NCBI GenBank assembly: GCA_002308635.1
Contig: DBWG01000163.1
Span: forward strand, 1 to 5,018
Direction of reading: 5' to 3'
Source of the DNA: Ruminococcaceae bacterium UBA1244
GTDB taxonomy: Bacteria; Bacillota; Clostridia; Oscillospirales; Acutalibacteraceae
Length of the DNA: 5,018 bases
This document shows positions 5,001 through 5,018 of the stretch, piece by piece. The number at the start of each line of letters is the position of its first letter. Positions within the stretch are counted from its first letter, which is position 1. Below the pieces are notes generated by a model that saw nothing but the letters and a program-made list of their open reading frames with translations, was not told the origin of the DNA and made no database searches. Made by a program: the position numbers and the translations under genes.

Positions 5001-5018
5001 TCACGCACTGCGAGTGAC

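Noticed and set aside
5000..5018. Possible start of a type I-C-like CRISPR repeat (minus strand GTCACTCGCAGTGCGTGAC)
   Set aside because: Only a short GTCAC/GTGAC dyad is seen; it is not followed by the usual GGATTGAAA-type end and is not repeated in the window.

Overview
The window looks like chromosome of an anaerobic, low-to-mid GC Clostridia bacterium, most likely Ruminococcus or a close relative in the Oscillospiraceae. The grounds are strong Shine-Dalgarno sequences and sigma-A-type promoters, a large secreted papain-like protease with an internal EF-hand-type loop and tandem beta-sandwich modules, and an activase of the oxygen-sensitive class III ribonucleotide reductase. The assignment is by protein style only; no marker gene is present.

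Layout. At the left edge, on the minus strand, is the 5' two thirds of a tRNA-Ala(GGC) with a near-consensus promoter. Next come an intrinsic terminator and, also on the minus strand, a 917-residue secreted C1-family cysteine peptidase (168-2921) that fills more than half the window. A 254-bp divergent intergenic region (2922-3175) holds a promoter for each direction and a 9-bp motif, GAAACAAAT, present three times. On the plus strand follows a 161-residue, four-helix membrane protein of DUF1648 type (3176-3661). After it lie about 370 bp with no convincing gene. The right side is visibly AT-richer: on the minus strand, a Bacteroides-type NrdG radical SAM activase (4031-4501), a perfect intrinsic terminator touching its ribosome-binding site, and a 90-residue protein resembling the core-binding domain of tyrosine recombinases (4650-4922). 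An imperfect 36-bp inverted repeat lies at the right edge.

How the genes relate. The peptidase is a monocistronic secreted enzyme with its own promoter, signal peptide and terminator. The divergent membrane protein may share its regulatory region, but a functional link is only inferred. nrdG appears without its reductase partner nrdD in view, and its transcription must either read through the terminator in front of it or be controlled there. No complete new defence, mobile or biosynthetic system is visible. The best leads are the repeated operator-like motif between the divergent genes, the altered catalytic motif of the peptidase, and the terminator-containing leader of nrdG.
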